This document shows positions 40,420 to 54,224 of a stretch of DNA of 64,000 nt, piece after piece; the first letter of the stretch is position 1; every line of letters starts with the position of its first letter. The translations under genes and the position numbers were made by a program. The notes beneath the pieces were generated by a model. It had not been told where the DNA came from and ran no database searches. It saw only the letters and a program-made list of their open reading frames with translations. Where the stretch lies: assembly GCA_022575985.1 (NCBI GenBank), contig JAKSXM010000007.1, forward strand, positions 20,028,501-20,092,500. The letters run 5' to 3'. Origin of the DNA: Anagrus nilaparvatae. Its lineage: Eukaryota > Arthropoda > Insecta > Hymenoptera > Mymaridae.

Positions 40420-40810
40420 AACTATACTTTTAAAAAGGACTAGTTTTAATATATATAGATGCTAAGCAACATTACAAAAAAATCGCTATTCTTATAATTT
40501 GTAATTATCACCTTTACTAGATGTTAAGATTCTAAACCCAATTTATTTAGATTCTGTAAACCTTTATTATTTTAAGTCCTTAAATTGAAAATATTCTAAG
40601 TCCTTCAACTCAAATTATTAGAAGTCTCTAAACCCGGAATATTTTAAGTCCCTAAACTTGAATTTTTCTAAGCCTCTCAAAGTAAATTATTCAAAGTCCC
40701 TAAATATAAAATATTTTAAGTTCCTAACCCCACATGATTTTTGACATTTGACCCCACTTGATTTTCAGATTCACAGGTTACCCCTCCTTAGAAACATGTT
40801 CAATGTTTGA
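40420..40810 (-). repeat. Repeat family A, diverged reverse copy
   Basis: The reverse complement shows the 'ggacttagaataatt' units and the 'gaatcttaacatctag' block of family A. It ends near a degenerate catg..acatgtttc end at about 40793-40805. Heavily diverged. Confidence 0.5.
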
Positions 40811-41509
40811 GAAAAATTGCGGTATTCAAGGCTTGAAAAATGACTTTAATACCAAAAAATTGTGACCAACACGAAGTGTTTTTGTTAACTAACTAACTAA
40901 AATGCAATATTACCAAAAAACTACTTTTAAAAGCCTTGTGCACAGTATTCTTGTGCCTAGAAGGCCCGTTGGAATAAACGGAGGTTATCGGAGGTTTTTT
41001 TTCAATTATTAATGAAAGTAATTTGTAATTTGGTTTCCTAAAGTTAGCGGTCTCTTGTTAGAGAAAGCAAAGTAAAGACTCCGAAAAATCTGCCCTCTTA
41101 TTGCATCTTTGTTAAATTTTTGCATAAGGGAACTTAAGCAAAATTTTTTCTTGCAAAATCTTTGTTATTACATGATCTTCCGGTGCTGGACATGGTATTT
41201 TTAAAGTCATATGACAAAATTAAATTCATAGGTTGGTATCAATGGTACTTCCGTACGTTGCGTTCACTTATACTACGAAATAATAGTGTTAGTGTGTGTT
41301 AATGCCGGGCAGGGATGGGTAAAAAAGTGATGTTTTAGGGGGGGGGGGGGGTAAATACAGAGCGATCCAGAGCGGATGCATTGTTTGTTTATTAGTTAAC
41401 CAATCGCAGCTAAGATTACAAGCATCAACAACTAGCGATGCACCTAATAAAATAAAATTCACGTCCCACCCGGGATCACCGTGTATTGACGTTTTAGGGG
41501 GGGAGAGGG

Positions 41510-41785
41510 GTTGAAATATTAACGACGTTTTTAGGGGAGAGGGGTATGAAATGGACTTAGAATATTTCCGATTAAGGGACTTAGAATAATTTAAAGTGGG
41601 AGTAAGCACAAGAACTTAGAATACTTTAGGTTTATGCGACTTAGGATAATTTTTATTTTGGGATTTATTGTAATTTCGATCTTAGAACTTATAATAATTA
41701 GGGAATATACGTTAAAACGTTATAAGTGAACATGATTCATGATCGTTGGTTGTGTGAAAACACAAACCAGTTATAAGTTTTTTTC
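41510..41785 (+). repeat. Repeat family A, 3' fragment
   Basis: Several 'ggacttagaataattt' units and the tail 'ggttgtgtgaaaacacaaaccagttataag' typical of family A. Two GC-richer segments with G-runs precede it at 41300-41510. Confidence 0.5.
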
Positions 41786-41789
41786 ATTT

Positions 41790-42590
41790 TTTGTTAAATT
41801 CAGGGGTAGTTTTATCAATTTTTGCCCCCGTATAGGAGTCAGTAAATTAAATAAAAGTTAAAATAGGATAAAACTTTTTCAAATGCAAGATTAAAAGAAA
41901 AATAAAGATAAAAACTCACATTGTATTTTTCCGATTTTATCTTACCCTGGAGATATTTTTCAACACCAATAGTTAGCTCTAATATTCCTTTATCGATACA
42001 GAATAAAAGAATAAATTCAATATTTAGTTAATTACTCCTAAAATGTGGCACTATTAATTTGATCATTAGTTCCAAAATATTCTGAAAAAACTCATAAGAT
42101 GGAATGTTTCTGCTGTATTTTCCTATTTTCAAACCCAGTAGGACCCCAAATTCGGATTCAGCGACATACAAAACCTACAGAAGACTTTTTCTTTCTCTGG
42201 TTGACGAATTCGGAAACCGTTACACCACATTCTGACTTACGTATAATATTATTTTGGTAATTATGTTAATTGAGGGGTATTAGAGTTCAGAGTAACTTTT
42301 TTGTTGTTGGTGAATTATAGAAAAAGGACGTAATAACAAAGTTCCGCCAACAAAAGTTGGTTGAAATCTTTTCAGCAAACAAATAATAAGGTTTCAAAAT
42401 AAGGGGCGGATTTTTCGTGTACTTTTTGGCTAGTACTTAAAAATTTTAACTATGCTTAACATTTTTTTACGTCTTATTTAAACATTATTATTGAACTCAA
42501 TCTAATCAAAGCTTTTAAAATCCCTAAATTAAAAAATTACTGAAACTCTTTTTTTGCTTTTTTCTAACATGATTAGCTTCGCTCTACCCG
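41790..42590. other. No gene seen
   Basis: AT-rich; no coding or repeat structure recognised. Confidence 0.35.
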
Positions 42591-42605
42591 TCTTTGACGG
42601 TATCT
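42580..42605 (+). mobile_element. Helitron-like 3' end
   Basis: Short hairpin CCGTCtttGACGG at about 42588-42600, followed by tatCTAG at 42603-42606 and T. Only the terminus is recognised. Confidence 0.3.
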
Positions 42606-42613
42606 AGTTTTAT

Positions 42614-43560
42614 TATAGAGCGAAGCTCTACCTTAATGGATGCAAAAATCGACACCTTTTGGACACGATATAGCCAAAACGATCAAACGGAATGCTTTCA
42701 TTTTTTAAAATTGAGTTTATTTTATCGAGTTAATAACACCTATTGTTTTTGGGCCCAATCTGGTATTTCTAAACACATGTTTATTCTTGTACTTTTGCTT
42801 CATACAGGTATATGAAATATAAATATAAATATACATATCAAATATTTAAAAACTCACTAAAATTAAATGTAAATTCAAATTTGATTAAAAAATGTAATGG
42901 CTTTTACGTTTATATATTTCAAAAAAATATTTTTTTGTACTGGGGCTTGAAAGTACGTATTCCCCAAGCAAAGACGTATATTCTCTCCACAGTCGCAAAA
43001 AAATTTTGTACAATCCTCGGCCATAAACAAAGAATGACCCAAATCGCAGTTTACCATCCTCGGCTTCGCCTCGGAAAGTAATTTACGTGCGATTTGGGCC
43101 ATTCTTTACTTTTCTGGCCTAGGACCGTAATATACTATTTTATTGTATAGGATTTAAAAATTTCATTTTTTTAAAAATATTTTCTGCTAGTAAAAATTAT
43201 TTTGTTTCATTTGTTTTTTATAAATATTTTTTAACTTTATTAAAATTTTTACTATATTACAATAATTGCGAAATCTTTTCAGTAATTTTCAAAATTAAGA
43301 AAGCCATTTTTAGATTTTTTTTTTAAAATGCAAAATACAAATATCTTATATATTAATAATTTACAATATTTTGAATTATAATCTAATTACCGTTTTGATA
43401 TTAGTTTCAAATATAAATTCCATGCAAGAGAATTTAAAATTTTATTAAAAATTTATTTTTAAATAACAGGGTGGATGTAAAAAGGTACAAAAGGAAATTG
43501 AAAATGAAGGTTTTACAAAAAGGACATTTAAAAAGGGAGCAGAGATATAGACTCTACAGT
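42614..43560. repeat. Dispersed repeat family C, copy 2 with head segment
   Basis: Its first ~200 bp match 26616-26820 and the rest (about 42880-43560) matches 6915-7590. Near 43018-43130 there is a palindrome (ggccataaacaaagaatgac.. / ..cattctttacttttctggcc) that creates mirror open frames on both strands. Confidence 0.55.
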
Positions 43561-43789
43561 AAAATAAACATTTTCTTCTATAAATGATTTGAAATAATAA
43601 ATTTAAAAAAAATTTTACTATTCTTGTACTTCCTGTTTCAAAGATAATATTATTTAATTCTTATTTAAAAGAAAATTTTAATTTTTAAGAAGAGCTGAAA
43701 TCCTTTAAAAAAACTAATAATCGGTTTGTGTAAACAAAGCTAAAATGTAAGGAATATGTTTATTTACATTAATGCATAAATGTCACGCA

Positions 43790-44090
43790 ACATTACAGTG
43801 CAATTTTCTATTTTTATAATTTGTAATTATCAACTTTACTAGATGTTAAGATTCTGAGCCCAAACTATTCTGTTTCCCTGAACGCGTATTCGGTGGCCCT
43901 AAATCAAAATTATTCGAAGTCCCTAAATCGATATTGATTTTTTCAGATTTTTTCAAAATCCCTAGAATAAAATTATTCTAAATCTCATTTGACCCCCCCC
44001 TTCTCCTTAAACCAGAGAAATTTGCCCCCCCCCTTTAATTTTCAAGTTCTAAGGTACCCTATAAACATGCTTCATGTTAAAACCAACTTT
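43790..44090 (-). repeat. Repeat family A, reverse copy
   Basis: Reverse orientation: 'cattacagtgcaattttct', 'tactagatgttaagattctgagccc', C-runs replacing the G-runs, and a degenerate end 'ataaacatgcttcatgtt'. Confidence 0.55.
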
Positions 44091-45080
44091 AAAATGCTAG
44101 AGGTAGATTAAATTTTTGGATTTGAGGTTATGAAACCACCATTCAAGTTTTTGAAAGCATTTTCTTACTTAGAAACTGCAACCTTAAAAACAGTGTCAAA
44201 AATTGACTGAATCAGAAATATTTTTCAAGAATTTGTATTTTTTGCTATTAAGTCAATTTTCGATACTCCTTTTGAGGTCACTGATTATTAAGAAACTCTT
44301 TCAAAAACTCAAATGGTGTATTCTTAACGTCGAAACCAGTAATTAAAGCTACTTCAAGCATTTTCAAGTTAGATTGTGTTGTTTATCATGATTATAAAAT
44401 CATATTTTTCATCTGCTTGCAGAAAACTTAAATTACGAATTTCAGGGTTAAAAACTTAAAAATACGCCATTTTTGAGTTTTAATATATACGTTTATATTA
44501 ATTAGATTAAAAATTGGGCCGGGTAACAATTATTTTGCATTTAATATATAGTAAAATAAAACTTTTGCACGTAAAAATTTTAAACAGTTACTAAAATTAA
44601 TTATATTAAAGTAATCATAACTTTGAAATAGTATAATTATTAACAAAAATATTTCTTAAACGTTTTCAAAAAGATAGGCATCTATAAAAATTCTAAATTT
44701 TTATCAGAAATAAATTTTCTAGACAAATTAATATTTAAAGATAATATTCATAAATTAAATAGTAAATTGATTAATTTCATGATTACTTATAGCATCTTAT
44801 ATAACATTAAAAAGTCTTTTTTCTTTTGAGAAAATAGCGCCACCTAGCTATCGCCTAACACACCAATCAAACAATATTTTTAAATTATATTCACGCACGC
44901 ATTCTCTTATATTTTTCATTTGGTCCCTCAGAAAAAAAAGTTTGTATGTATGCTTGTGTATGTATCTGTATGTATATATGCATGTACGTATGTATTTATG
45001 TAACCGGTGATATTTCAAAGTCCCTAATTTTAAATTATTTAAGTCTCATTTGATCCTCCTCCTTGACTTTCAGATTTCTA
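44090..45080. repeat. Dispersed repeat family B, copy 1
   Basis: Matches 55225-57080 and parts of 57085-58500. Shared blocks include 'gaaagcattttcttactta', 'gcgccacctag.tatcgcctaacac' and the (TATG)n-rich end with 'gtaaccggtgatatttc'. Confidence 0.55.
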
Positions 45081-45084
45081 TAAA

Positions 45085-48000
45085 TATGTTCCACGTTTAA
45101 ATGTATTTCAACCAAATTTCAACGATTTTTTGCTTATAATTGATAATTATTATTTTTTTATTGAAATAGATAGATGAACGCATAAAACATGCTAAAAAAC
45201 TCCAATCGTAGTATATCAAAATTTGTTTTCAATTTTTTTTATTTTTTTGACATTTAAAATCCGAAGAGAGTAATCTCACTTGATGATTTCTTCAAGCAAA
45301 AAGTTTATAATTGTAATATAATTATAAAATTATATTGATTCTTTTGGTCTGAAATCGTATATTATAAAGATTGATAAATAAAGATTGATAATAATAATAA
45401 TAATATTTTTTTAATTTTACTTGAAAATAGTATGCTTTATTTATGATTTTTAAAATTACATACAACCATAAAAAATATAAATTATGATGTTGTAATCCTT
45501 ATGGCCCATGTAAAAAAACCGTCTAATACCTGGGTACCAGCCGACTAATAGCTGGATACGATTTGTCTACGAACTGGACACCAATTTATATTTTCAAAAA
45601 TTTTTATTCAAAATTAACTTTTGAGAAATAAGAATAAAAGAACTCATTAAATATTTTTTTAAGATTCCATTCTTATTTGAAAATTCAATTTTTTCAAACT
45701 CCTTTGTAATTCAACTGAACCGAAGAAAAAATATTAAAAATAATATGACCAAAATTAGTACTACTTGAATTTTTGATTATTTGTTAAATTTTAAATATTA
45801 AAACCTATCGATCATTTTGAATTCTATTTATGTTCTAAATATAAAATTCAATGTTTAAATTCTGTTTTATTTTTATACCTACAAAATTCTGAAAAAATCA
45901 TGCATTTTAGATATTGAGTTATCAACTATAGCAAACTACTTTCTATATATATTTGGGTTATTTGAATAATACTTTGCATTTTATTTAAAAAAAGAAAAAA
46001 AAAGCACGTTGGTGTATATATAATGGAACTTATACAAGCGATATAGAAAGTCTAGTCATGAAATCACGATAAAACACAAGTCAAATTGAAAATCCATTTT
46101 TGTTATATACGCTTTTTGGTAGCTTTCTTTTTTCAATGAAGGTATAAAATTTAAACTTTAAATTTACATTAAAATATATTCAATTATATAAATATTCTAA
46201 ATAATTTTATCTGTCTGAATTCGCATCAATTTGATTCTGCCTCAAATCAGTGGTGGCTTATGTAAGATGCAAACCTCTAAATAACAAATAAAAAATTATT
46301 AAATTCTTTGAGCGACAATACCAAAAGTAACTTTTGCCTTATGCATTAGGTAATCTGTAAAAAAAATCTTCCATAGATTTTACTATCAAGATAGTAAATG
46401 TACTATCACGATGATAATAGTAATATGGTAACATTGTGATAGTTAATTTTTTTTAGAATTTTACAGAAATTTTCAAGAAATTTTTACTATTACGATAGTA
46501 ATTACTACCCCGATAGAAAAGTCGGTAGCAGGTTTTTTCTCAAAGTATTTTAGACACTCGATCGGCTAATTTTTGGTAAATTTTTTTTGGTAAATCTTTT
46601 TTTTAATATTTAAGATATAAATCTATCCAAATTGAAGCTGAAACACGTTTTTTGGGATTTTGTCAGTCACTATAATAAAACTTTTTGCTCTCCCGGGTAT
46701 AAAACTCGGGCGTAAAACTTGGCGCGGAATTTTCCGCACTCGTTCTAACAATCGGTAGGCAAAAAATTGGAAGCATTATTGACGAATAACTTTATAAAGT
46801 TTTGAACACATATCGTGCACGGCTTCTCTAGGCTCTCGTACTCGTTATCCCGCTAATATCAAAACTTTTTGCTCTCGATACACTACTTTGCTAAGCTAAG
46901 CGTACAACGAGAGCAGAAAATTCTATGCTAAGTTTTACGCACGAATTTTACGCCCTGGAAGGTAAAAAGATTATTTTGTTTTTATTTTTAAGATTAGATT
47001 TAAGAGTAGGAATCTGAAATAAGAAAATTTAAAATAAAACTTTTTTGGTTTTGAAAGCTCTAGTATCCAACGAGAACAAGAATAAAAAAATATAATTGGT
47101 AAAACACTTTATTCTCCTTTTTTTTCTATCTTAATTTAGTTTTATTTTATTTGAAAATTTTGAAATATTAGCAGGATTTTATTTCCGAATCCTTACTTTT
47201 TTTCATTTTAAAACATGCCTATTTAAACTATTTTTCTAACTTTTGTTGAATATATTCAACCAAAATCCTTCTTTCAACTACTCTGATTAAAAATTGTCTA
47301 ATTTAAAAATTTTCTTTTTAAACGATTAAAAACGATTCTAGGCTTATTAATTTCATAAATTATAAGACTCTTGAAATCATATAAACGAACATTTCATAAA
47401 ATCTCATTTTTCAATTATAAATTAGTTTTTCATATTCACACCCCAAAAGTATTATATTATTTCATTTTATTAAAAATAAAATCAATTTTCTGTTTATTAA
47501 AAAAAAAGGTAGGTAGATATAAAAAAAAAAAAATTAAAAAAAAAAATGAATGTGTAAAGGAAATTGTACAAATTGAAATAAAACCAAGAAATAGATTGGA
47601 ATCGATTTAACACCGCTTACTTTTAGTGTATATGTATATATTGAAACTTGCAAAATTCGAAGAAAATAACTTTTTCAAAAGTTTATTCTTATATATTTGA
47701 TAATCGATTTTATATTGTTTTTTCATTTGATAAAAAAATTACAAGTGAAAATTTTTTAAAAAATTCTTCGCTTATTTCAAGTAACGAGGTACTTTATTCA
47801 CATAGCGAGGTAATAGGAGATGTCAAGTTCTTGGATCGTTGTGAAAATAGATAATTAGAATTACTTGAGGAACTGTTCTGTATTGAAATTAATTTTTTCA
47901 GCAAAAAAATATTTATAGAAGAGACTTAAATTTCGTAGTATATAAAATGAAGTTTTTGAAATATAAATGGCTAAATGGGTTGCAGGCTCTTTTTTTAAAA

Positions 48001-48790
48001 AAACTAGATTTCTAAAAAATAAATACATACTATACATGTAAATACCTTTAAGTCAATAAATTTTCAATTAAAAACAATAAACTAAAATAGAACAAGATTT
48101 TACTAAGAAAATTGACATTGACAAAATTCTAAATAATTTCAATTATCCAGTAAATTTCTTAAAATATTCCCAAAGGTATACAAAAGACAAATTTTCATCA
48201 AATTATTTAAGTTATTAAATTAACAAATTTTCTACCTGTAGATACACAATATTTTAAATAATTTACATAAATTACAGTTTAATTTTAATTATACGACAAA
48301 TTATTCCCTTTTTAGCATAATAAATTTTCTACGAAAATACTAACTTAAAAAAAAGAAAAATAATTATATCAAAACTAATGAACATTAAAATTCATGAAAG
48401 TGTATACATTATACGTTAATTATACAAAACAACAACATTATTACAATAGAGTCTAGTTACTCTACTCAATATAAATTATGATATAAAAAAATATAAAAAA
48501 AGCCAACTACATGTACATAGGTAATTAGAATTTTTTTACTATTATCTTTGTCTATAATTTAAATGGAAAACATTTTTTTTTTAATGTCTTTTTTTTGAGA
48601 CTTGTTTTAAAAAAATTAATGGCTTTTTCTTGAATTAAAAATAATAGTCAATTAAATGAAAAATAGTTAAAAATATATTTTACGTACTGAATGGAATTTT
48701 TTGATAAAGCTTGAACTTTGGTTGGAAGTATAATTATTACAGATATCTAGACAAAAAATTTAATATTTTTGAATTGGTTTATTAATGCCA
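45085..48790. other. No gene seen; palindromic patches
   Basis: Long AT-rich stretch. Near 46380-46530 there are several 'ctatc.cgatag'-type short palindromes. 46680-46960 is less AT-rich and has inverted 'aaaactttttgctctc' / 'gagagcagaaa' and 'cgtaaaactt'/'aagttttacg' pairs, likely a decayed fold-back element. The open frames at 47371-47854 contain homopolymer runs and are not convincing genes. Confidence 0.35.
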
Positions 48791-48794
48791 TATA

Positions 48795-49181
48795 CACTGT
48801 AAAAAGTAGCTTTCTTATATTAACAAAAAAATTAGAAAATTTTCGTAAAAATTTGTAAATATTCGAAAAAAATTGTATAATTACTAAATTTAGTATATAA
48901 CAAAAAATTCGAGTATTCTCGATTATTTTTTTGTAAATTCGCAAGAAAAATTGATAATTTACCATTTTTTTTTCGAAAATTTACAAAAAATAGTTGTGAA
49001 TTTACAACTTTTTTCGTAAAATCACAAAAAAAATCGAGAATCCTCGAATTTTTTGATAATATACTAAATTTAGTAAATTGAAGATTTTATCGAATACTTA
49101 AAAAATTTTTTAAAAATTTACTAATTTTTCGAAAAAATTCTATTTTTTTTTGTAAATCTAAGAAATTTACTTTTTACAGTG
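48795..49181. mobile_element. MITE family E, copy 3 (TA target)
   Basis: 387 bp with CACTGTAAAAAGTAGC.../...TTTTTACAGTG ends and TA on both sides. Interior halves are inverted. Confidence 0.75.
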
Positions 49182-49189
49182 TAGCCACA

Positions 49190-49710
49190 TTGACTTATTA
49201 ACTTTTACTAAATAAGACAAACTTTTTCTTTTATTGTAAATATTATCATCCAATAAATTCAATGAAATATTAATCTATTTTTCTTAAAATATTAAATTAT
49301 AACTTCGGGCAAACACGTTTCCATATACATTATTTAGATATAATGTTATAGCGAGCCATTAATATAAAGTCTGCTTCGGTAGTATTAAATTATAGAAAAT
49401 TTGAAAACTTTGTAAGGGATAAATTAAGAGTTATTATTTTTAATATCCTTTACTTACATTAGTTGGTTATACAGAGTTTTCAATATTTTTCTTTTTTTTT
49501 TTTTTTTGGAATAGTAAAGATATTTAAGGATTTTTTAAAAGAAGTTTTAAAACTTTTTTTCTTTGTTTAAATATGTAGTTTATGGTTGGAGATGTAACTT
49601 GATGTATAAAAATAGTTTTTTGTATGTGTTGTTGTGAAAATCTTTTTATAAAACCTTTTTACTATGGATATTTATCCTAAAAAGAATTAATCTAATTTAA
49701 TTATTATTTT
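49190..49710. other. No gene seen
   Basis: AT-rich, T-run near 49490-49507, nothing supported. Confidence 0.35.
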
Positions 49711-49713
49711 TCT

Positions 49714-50112
49714 ATGATATTCAATCAAAAATTTATATTACAAAAAACAATATTTTTTAGATATACACTGAATCCGCAAATTTCATGTCATTTGCAATCG
49801 TTTGAGCAAGAAAAAAATTTTGCTAGCTGTAAGCGGAATTCCGTTAACCGTCGATTTTTTTTCGTGTTCTATTACAAAGGTATGATGCAGTTGCGTTTTT
49901 AAATTAATTTTCTGTTTGTTTCTTTGTTATGTCTTGTTATTTCCTGATTTTTTGCTCTAAAATTCTATTAAAAGTATATTATATATTTGTATTTGGTTTT
50001 TGTTTCAGTACATGAGAATGAACAAAGTCAATGTGATGAAATGAAATATTTTCAAGCTCTAAAACTCATCGAAGTTTCTTACAACAGGAGGACCAATGCA
50101 TATTTAATTTGA
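49714..50112 (+). CDS. Weak two-exon candidate gene
   Basis: Exon 1, 49714-49879, opens at an ATG and ends AAAG|GTATGA (phase 1). The intron is 49880-50008 with a good acceptor (tttttgtttcag). Exon 2, 50009-50112, reads VHENEQSQCDEMKYFQALKL.. to a TGA. Together they give 89 aa in one consistent frame. Exon 2 has soluble-protein composition, while exon 1 is less convincing. No known domain. It could equally be a chance pairing, or exon 2 could belong to another first exon. Confidence 0.3.
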
Positions 50113-50114
50113 GC

Positions 50115-53100
50115 TCCAATTTAATAAAAAAAAAAATTTTTTTTGAAAGAAAATTTTATCTTTGCCAAAAATTTCTCAATCGGTTTATGACAAGCAGCTC
50201 AAAATCTGTCTTTGTAAAATCTTTCCATAATAAGTCCTAGTACTTTTTCAAATGATTTAATTTCTAGAAAGGATTTTAAGAAAAAAACATTTTGAGAAAG
50301 TAGGTTTCGAGAGACCATATTGTTCATAAAAAATTTTTCAAAGAAAATTGACCTTTTAAAAAAATGGGTTGGGAAAAAAGTGTACTCCAATCGTATTTTA
50401 GTAGAATGAACAGGCTCTTGTTAAATTTTAATTACTTTTTGTATAACAGTGTTAAACAATCATCCCTTTTTTCAATAAAGAATAAATATGTGATTAAAAA
50501 AAAAAAAAAAACAATTATAGGATAAATTAAATTATTTACCCTATTTTGTGTAAGCTTTTTATTTTAAATAAAATTTATAATTTAAGAGGATAACTCGGAG
50601 GATAATATTATTTACGTCTATTTTACGGTATATTCATATATTAAATTTTATCTCTGTGTACTAAAATTTTTTAAAGCTTTTTTTTTTATTATTATGTTTA
50701 TATCTTGTAAATATCAGTAGAAAAAGACAGTACTAGTCAGACATAAAAAATGAATCTGAATAACTAAAAAAAGTTATATAAAAAAATTATATTTATTTCA
50801 TGCTCATTATTAATTTTTATAAAATTTTATTTAAATAATATGTACAGTCATTTATTACAGCATCGTTTATTGGCTGAATTTTAATTAAAAAAATACTTTG
50901 ATGTTTTAATAATTAATTTACTTCTCCTTTTATTTTGGAGGGCAGGTACATAAAATGAAAATATTTTAAATTAAACTTTTTTGGAATTGGATTTAATATG
51001 CATAAAGTTAATTACTGTAATTTAGTTTTTCCTAAATTTGTTAATAATAATAAAATTTTTCTTTGACAATAATTTTATTTACAACTACTTCCATCTAGTG
51101 TTATTTTAAAATATTTTTTAAAATCAATATACGATTCTGGGCATAATTTACTAACTTACCATTTGATGCAAAATTTTGTATAAATTATTTTTTCCTTAAT
51201 TAATTAATTTTTAAAACAATTAAAATAAGGTATTTTTATTTAATATAATGTAAATAATATTTGATTAGATTAATATTTTTTTAATCATAAAATAAAGTCA
51301 TGATAAATTTGTATTTTTGTATGAAACTGATTTTATGCTAGATGGCACCTCTGTTAAATTTTAAATTTGATATAAATATTCAAAAAATATAGAAATAAAA
51401 ATTTTTTTTTAAATTATAGGATATCAGACAAAAAATACGCAAATGATAATAGAAATAGTAAATTGAGAATATTTTTTTATAGTATTAATTTTATTCAAAA
51501 CCAAGAAATATCCAATTTTCGTACAGTAGAGAATTCAAAATTTCTAATAAAAATATACCAAAATAAATGACTTTTTATACTTTGTTTTTATAATATTATA
51601 GTAATGTGAAAAAAGTACCAGTTATCTGCAATGACTTTTTGGACAACCAGCAAAAATTGAATGACGTAACTAGCAATTGTTCTGCAATTCTGCTCATAAA
51701 CTCAATACTATCACGGTAACGCTGATTTGGTTAAAAATTTATTTAATTGCATTTAAAAGCTTTAAAAATGTTAACAATTGAAAGAAAAGAAAAAATAATA
51801 AAATCGTAAGATTTTGTCAGGTTAAATATGTACATACTATAGTAAGCGTATGCAAATAAAAAATAGTAACAACATATATAAATTTTTTTTGCACTCAAGT
51901 TTTAATACAACCACTCGTTGTGCATTCATCGATTGTTCACGGACTGAATACAGGATGAAAGTTGAATGCCTGCTCATGGGGTTATCCTCAGCTTCAGGGT
52001 TATGTCAGATAGGGATGAACATTTAACTTTCCCCCCTAATTGAGTAATGTACTATTAAATTTAGAATTTAGAATTTGCAGACAGCACATTTGAAATAAAC
52101 ATTTTGCCAACAATTGAAGACGAAGAGATATATACCAAAAATAGAATGCAGTCGTTTTAATTTTAATTAAGGATATTTGAAAGCCAAGAATGATTAATTG
52201 CACGATAACGAGACTCTAGAAAAACAAAATTTAAAATAAAACTTTACTGTCCTATATAATCGTTTGAATATTTAAAGAACTGGCTTTCGTATAAATGAGA
52301 TAATAGAGTAAATGAGATAATAGAATTCTGCTTTAAATTCCATTTTTTTTTATTTGTCCTATGAAGAAAAACAATTAATTATTACATTATCTGTAAATGT
52401 TTTTAGTATATTATTGTGTAGTTAACTATTAAAATTAAACGTCTTAATCATAATGCTATAATTAACGTTTTTATTGTCATATTTTTAGAAAATAATGTCC
52501 AAGTATTAGAAAGATTTAATCTAGAAAGATTTATGGGATAAAATAAAGGTTTTAACAACATAACATCCATTTTTTCTTATGGTTATAACATTTAATGCAA
52601 CGGTTTCATTAGTGTAGCTGTAAGTAGATTTACTGTAAGCATACTTAGCATGAATCTTCAAAAAGTTGCTTAAAAATTTTAAGAATAAATACTTTTATTT
52701 AAGAAATTGCCTTTATAAGAATACAAACAATTATTTAAGAGGTGAAATTTCGTAAAAATTTTTATTGTTGCCAAGTTGACTCTCTAAAATTGTTCCATAT
52801 TTCATAAAAGTTTATTAGAATGAATATAATCTTCTATTTTTTAGTCCCCTTAGATCAGAAACTACCGGTGTTAACAATCTTCGATCAAAAATTTTTGAGA
52901 TTTTTCAATTTTTAGTAAAGTCCAAAAATCTTCATAGTTGAAAAAAGGCTTAAAAAGTAAATATTAAAATACTAAAAATTTTTGAAGTCATTCAACGTTA
53001 TATAATTAGGTGCATCAATCAAATTTTAAGCATGCAAAACATTGTGAAAGGTACTTTTCTTAAATATTTTGTTTGTCAAATAAAAATGTTTCAAAAGTAA

Positions 53101-53560
53101 ATCCTCAAATTTTTCGGGTTTTTCCGAAAATTTTCCAAAATTTAATGGCATTCTAGAAATTTTATCATAATTTTTTGTTTTGAAATTTTTTGTATACTTA
53201 TATGTTCAATTTGTATTTAGAAATTAAGGAATGCTAAAAGTTTAAGCAGGTAGTTTAAGACCAATTAGGGACTAAAAAATTGAGTCCCTTTTAAAATATT
53301 GTTCAATTTTAAAGAGTCAATCTGACAAGCAGAAGCCATTTCACAAGTCTTACCTCTTTTTAAGCTGCAAAAAGCTCATTTATATATATTAGCTTAGCAA
53401 TTGTTTGAAAATTCCAATTTCTGCTTACAGTACAGGCATATGTGTATATAAATTGACGTAAATATGTATGTACATAATATTTTTTTTAATTATTAATAAT
53501 AATATTAAAATTTTCACATTATTCAAAATATAATATTATTCAGTTTATTTTTAAAAAGTC
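50115..53560. other. No gene seen
   Basis: Long AT-rich, gene-free stretch with scattered A/T runs. It may be intronic or downstream DNA of genes outside the window. No repeat-family member recognised. Confidence 0.4.
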
Positions 53561-53570
53561 ACATTAATTT

Positions 53571-54216
53571 TCATAGAAGAAATAACATTGATTTTTCATC
53601 ATCTAAATTTCTTTTTGGTATTTTAGGATGATTATCAAAATCATCATTTCTTAATATTTTATTCTCATGCAAATTATAACCCATTTCTAAAGAATTTTTA
53701 TAATCATCAGACTGCGATTTATCCAATAATGGTTCTATTCCTGATCTTTTTCCTGCATTACCAATAAGCACACGATTTTCAATACTTTGTATTTTATTTT
53801 TTAATGCCTCTTTTCTTGCTGCTTCTAGTAATATACTTTGTCGCATTACATTATTCGAGTCAACGAATGAAAATCCTACTCTTTTACCTCTTCCTAAGTC
53901 TTCGTTCATTAGTTCCGATGATTTCTCCTATTTTAAAAAAAAAATCTACGATTAGAAATTTAAATTGGACAAGTTATTAATTATTTAGTAATAATTGAAA
54001 TTAACAAAAATCATAATTTATAAGTTTTTTGGTTCTTTTTTGAATTTATAAAATTTTAAAATATATTACCTTAGAATCTTTAGCATCTTGATTTAATATA
54101 ACAAAAACTACTGGATTATCAGGTACTCTTCCTCTATGATTTGATGGATATAATATGGGAGAGGATTGCACCATTGCAATTAATGTTGTTGTAGCAAGCA
54201 GATTTACTGGTATCAT
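53571..54216 (-). CDS. Dh44: Diuretic hormone 44 (CRF-like) neuropeptide precursor
   Basis: Two coding exons on the minus strand: 54070-54216 (ATG, 49 codons) and 53571-53927, joined by a 142-bp GT-AG phase-0 intron (donor AAG|GTAATA, acceptor aaaatag|GAG). The precursor is 167 aa. It has a short N-terminal hydrophobic segment (about residues 5-16) as signal peptide, then a spacer and a GKR site at 63-65. The mature CRF-like peptide at about 66-107 starts VGFSFVDSNNVMRQSILLE and ends before G108-K-R, so it would be C-terminally amidated. The MRQ-x-x-LLE-x-ARK-x-AL pattern is the helical receptor-binding core of DH44 peptides and most resembles hymenopteran ones. It is a secreted hormone controlling fluid secretion via a class-B GPCR. 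A non-coding first exon may lie upstream. Confidence 0.8.
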
Positions 54217-54224
54217 TGCGATCA

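Noticed and set aside
42875..43102. Opposing 75-89-codon frames near 43 kb
   Set aside because: Produced by a palindrome inside repeat family C.
47371..47854. Two Lys-rich or aromatic-rich frames near 47.5 kb
   Set aside because: Dominated by A-runs; the second lacks an ATG start; no splice or family support.
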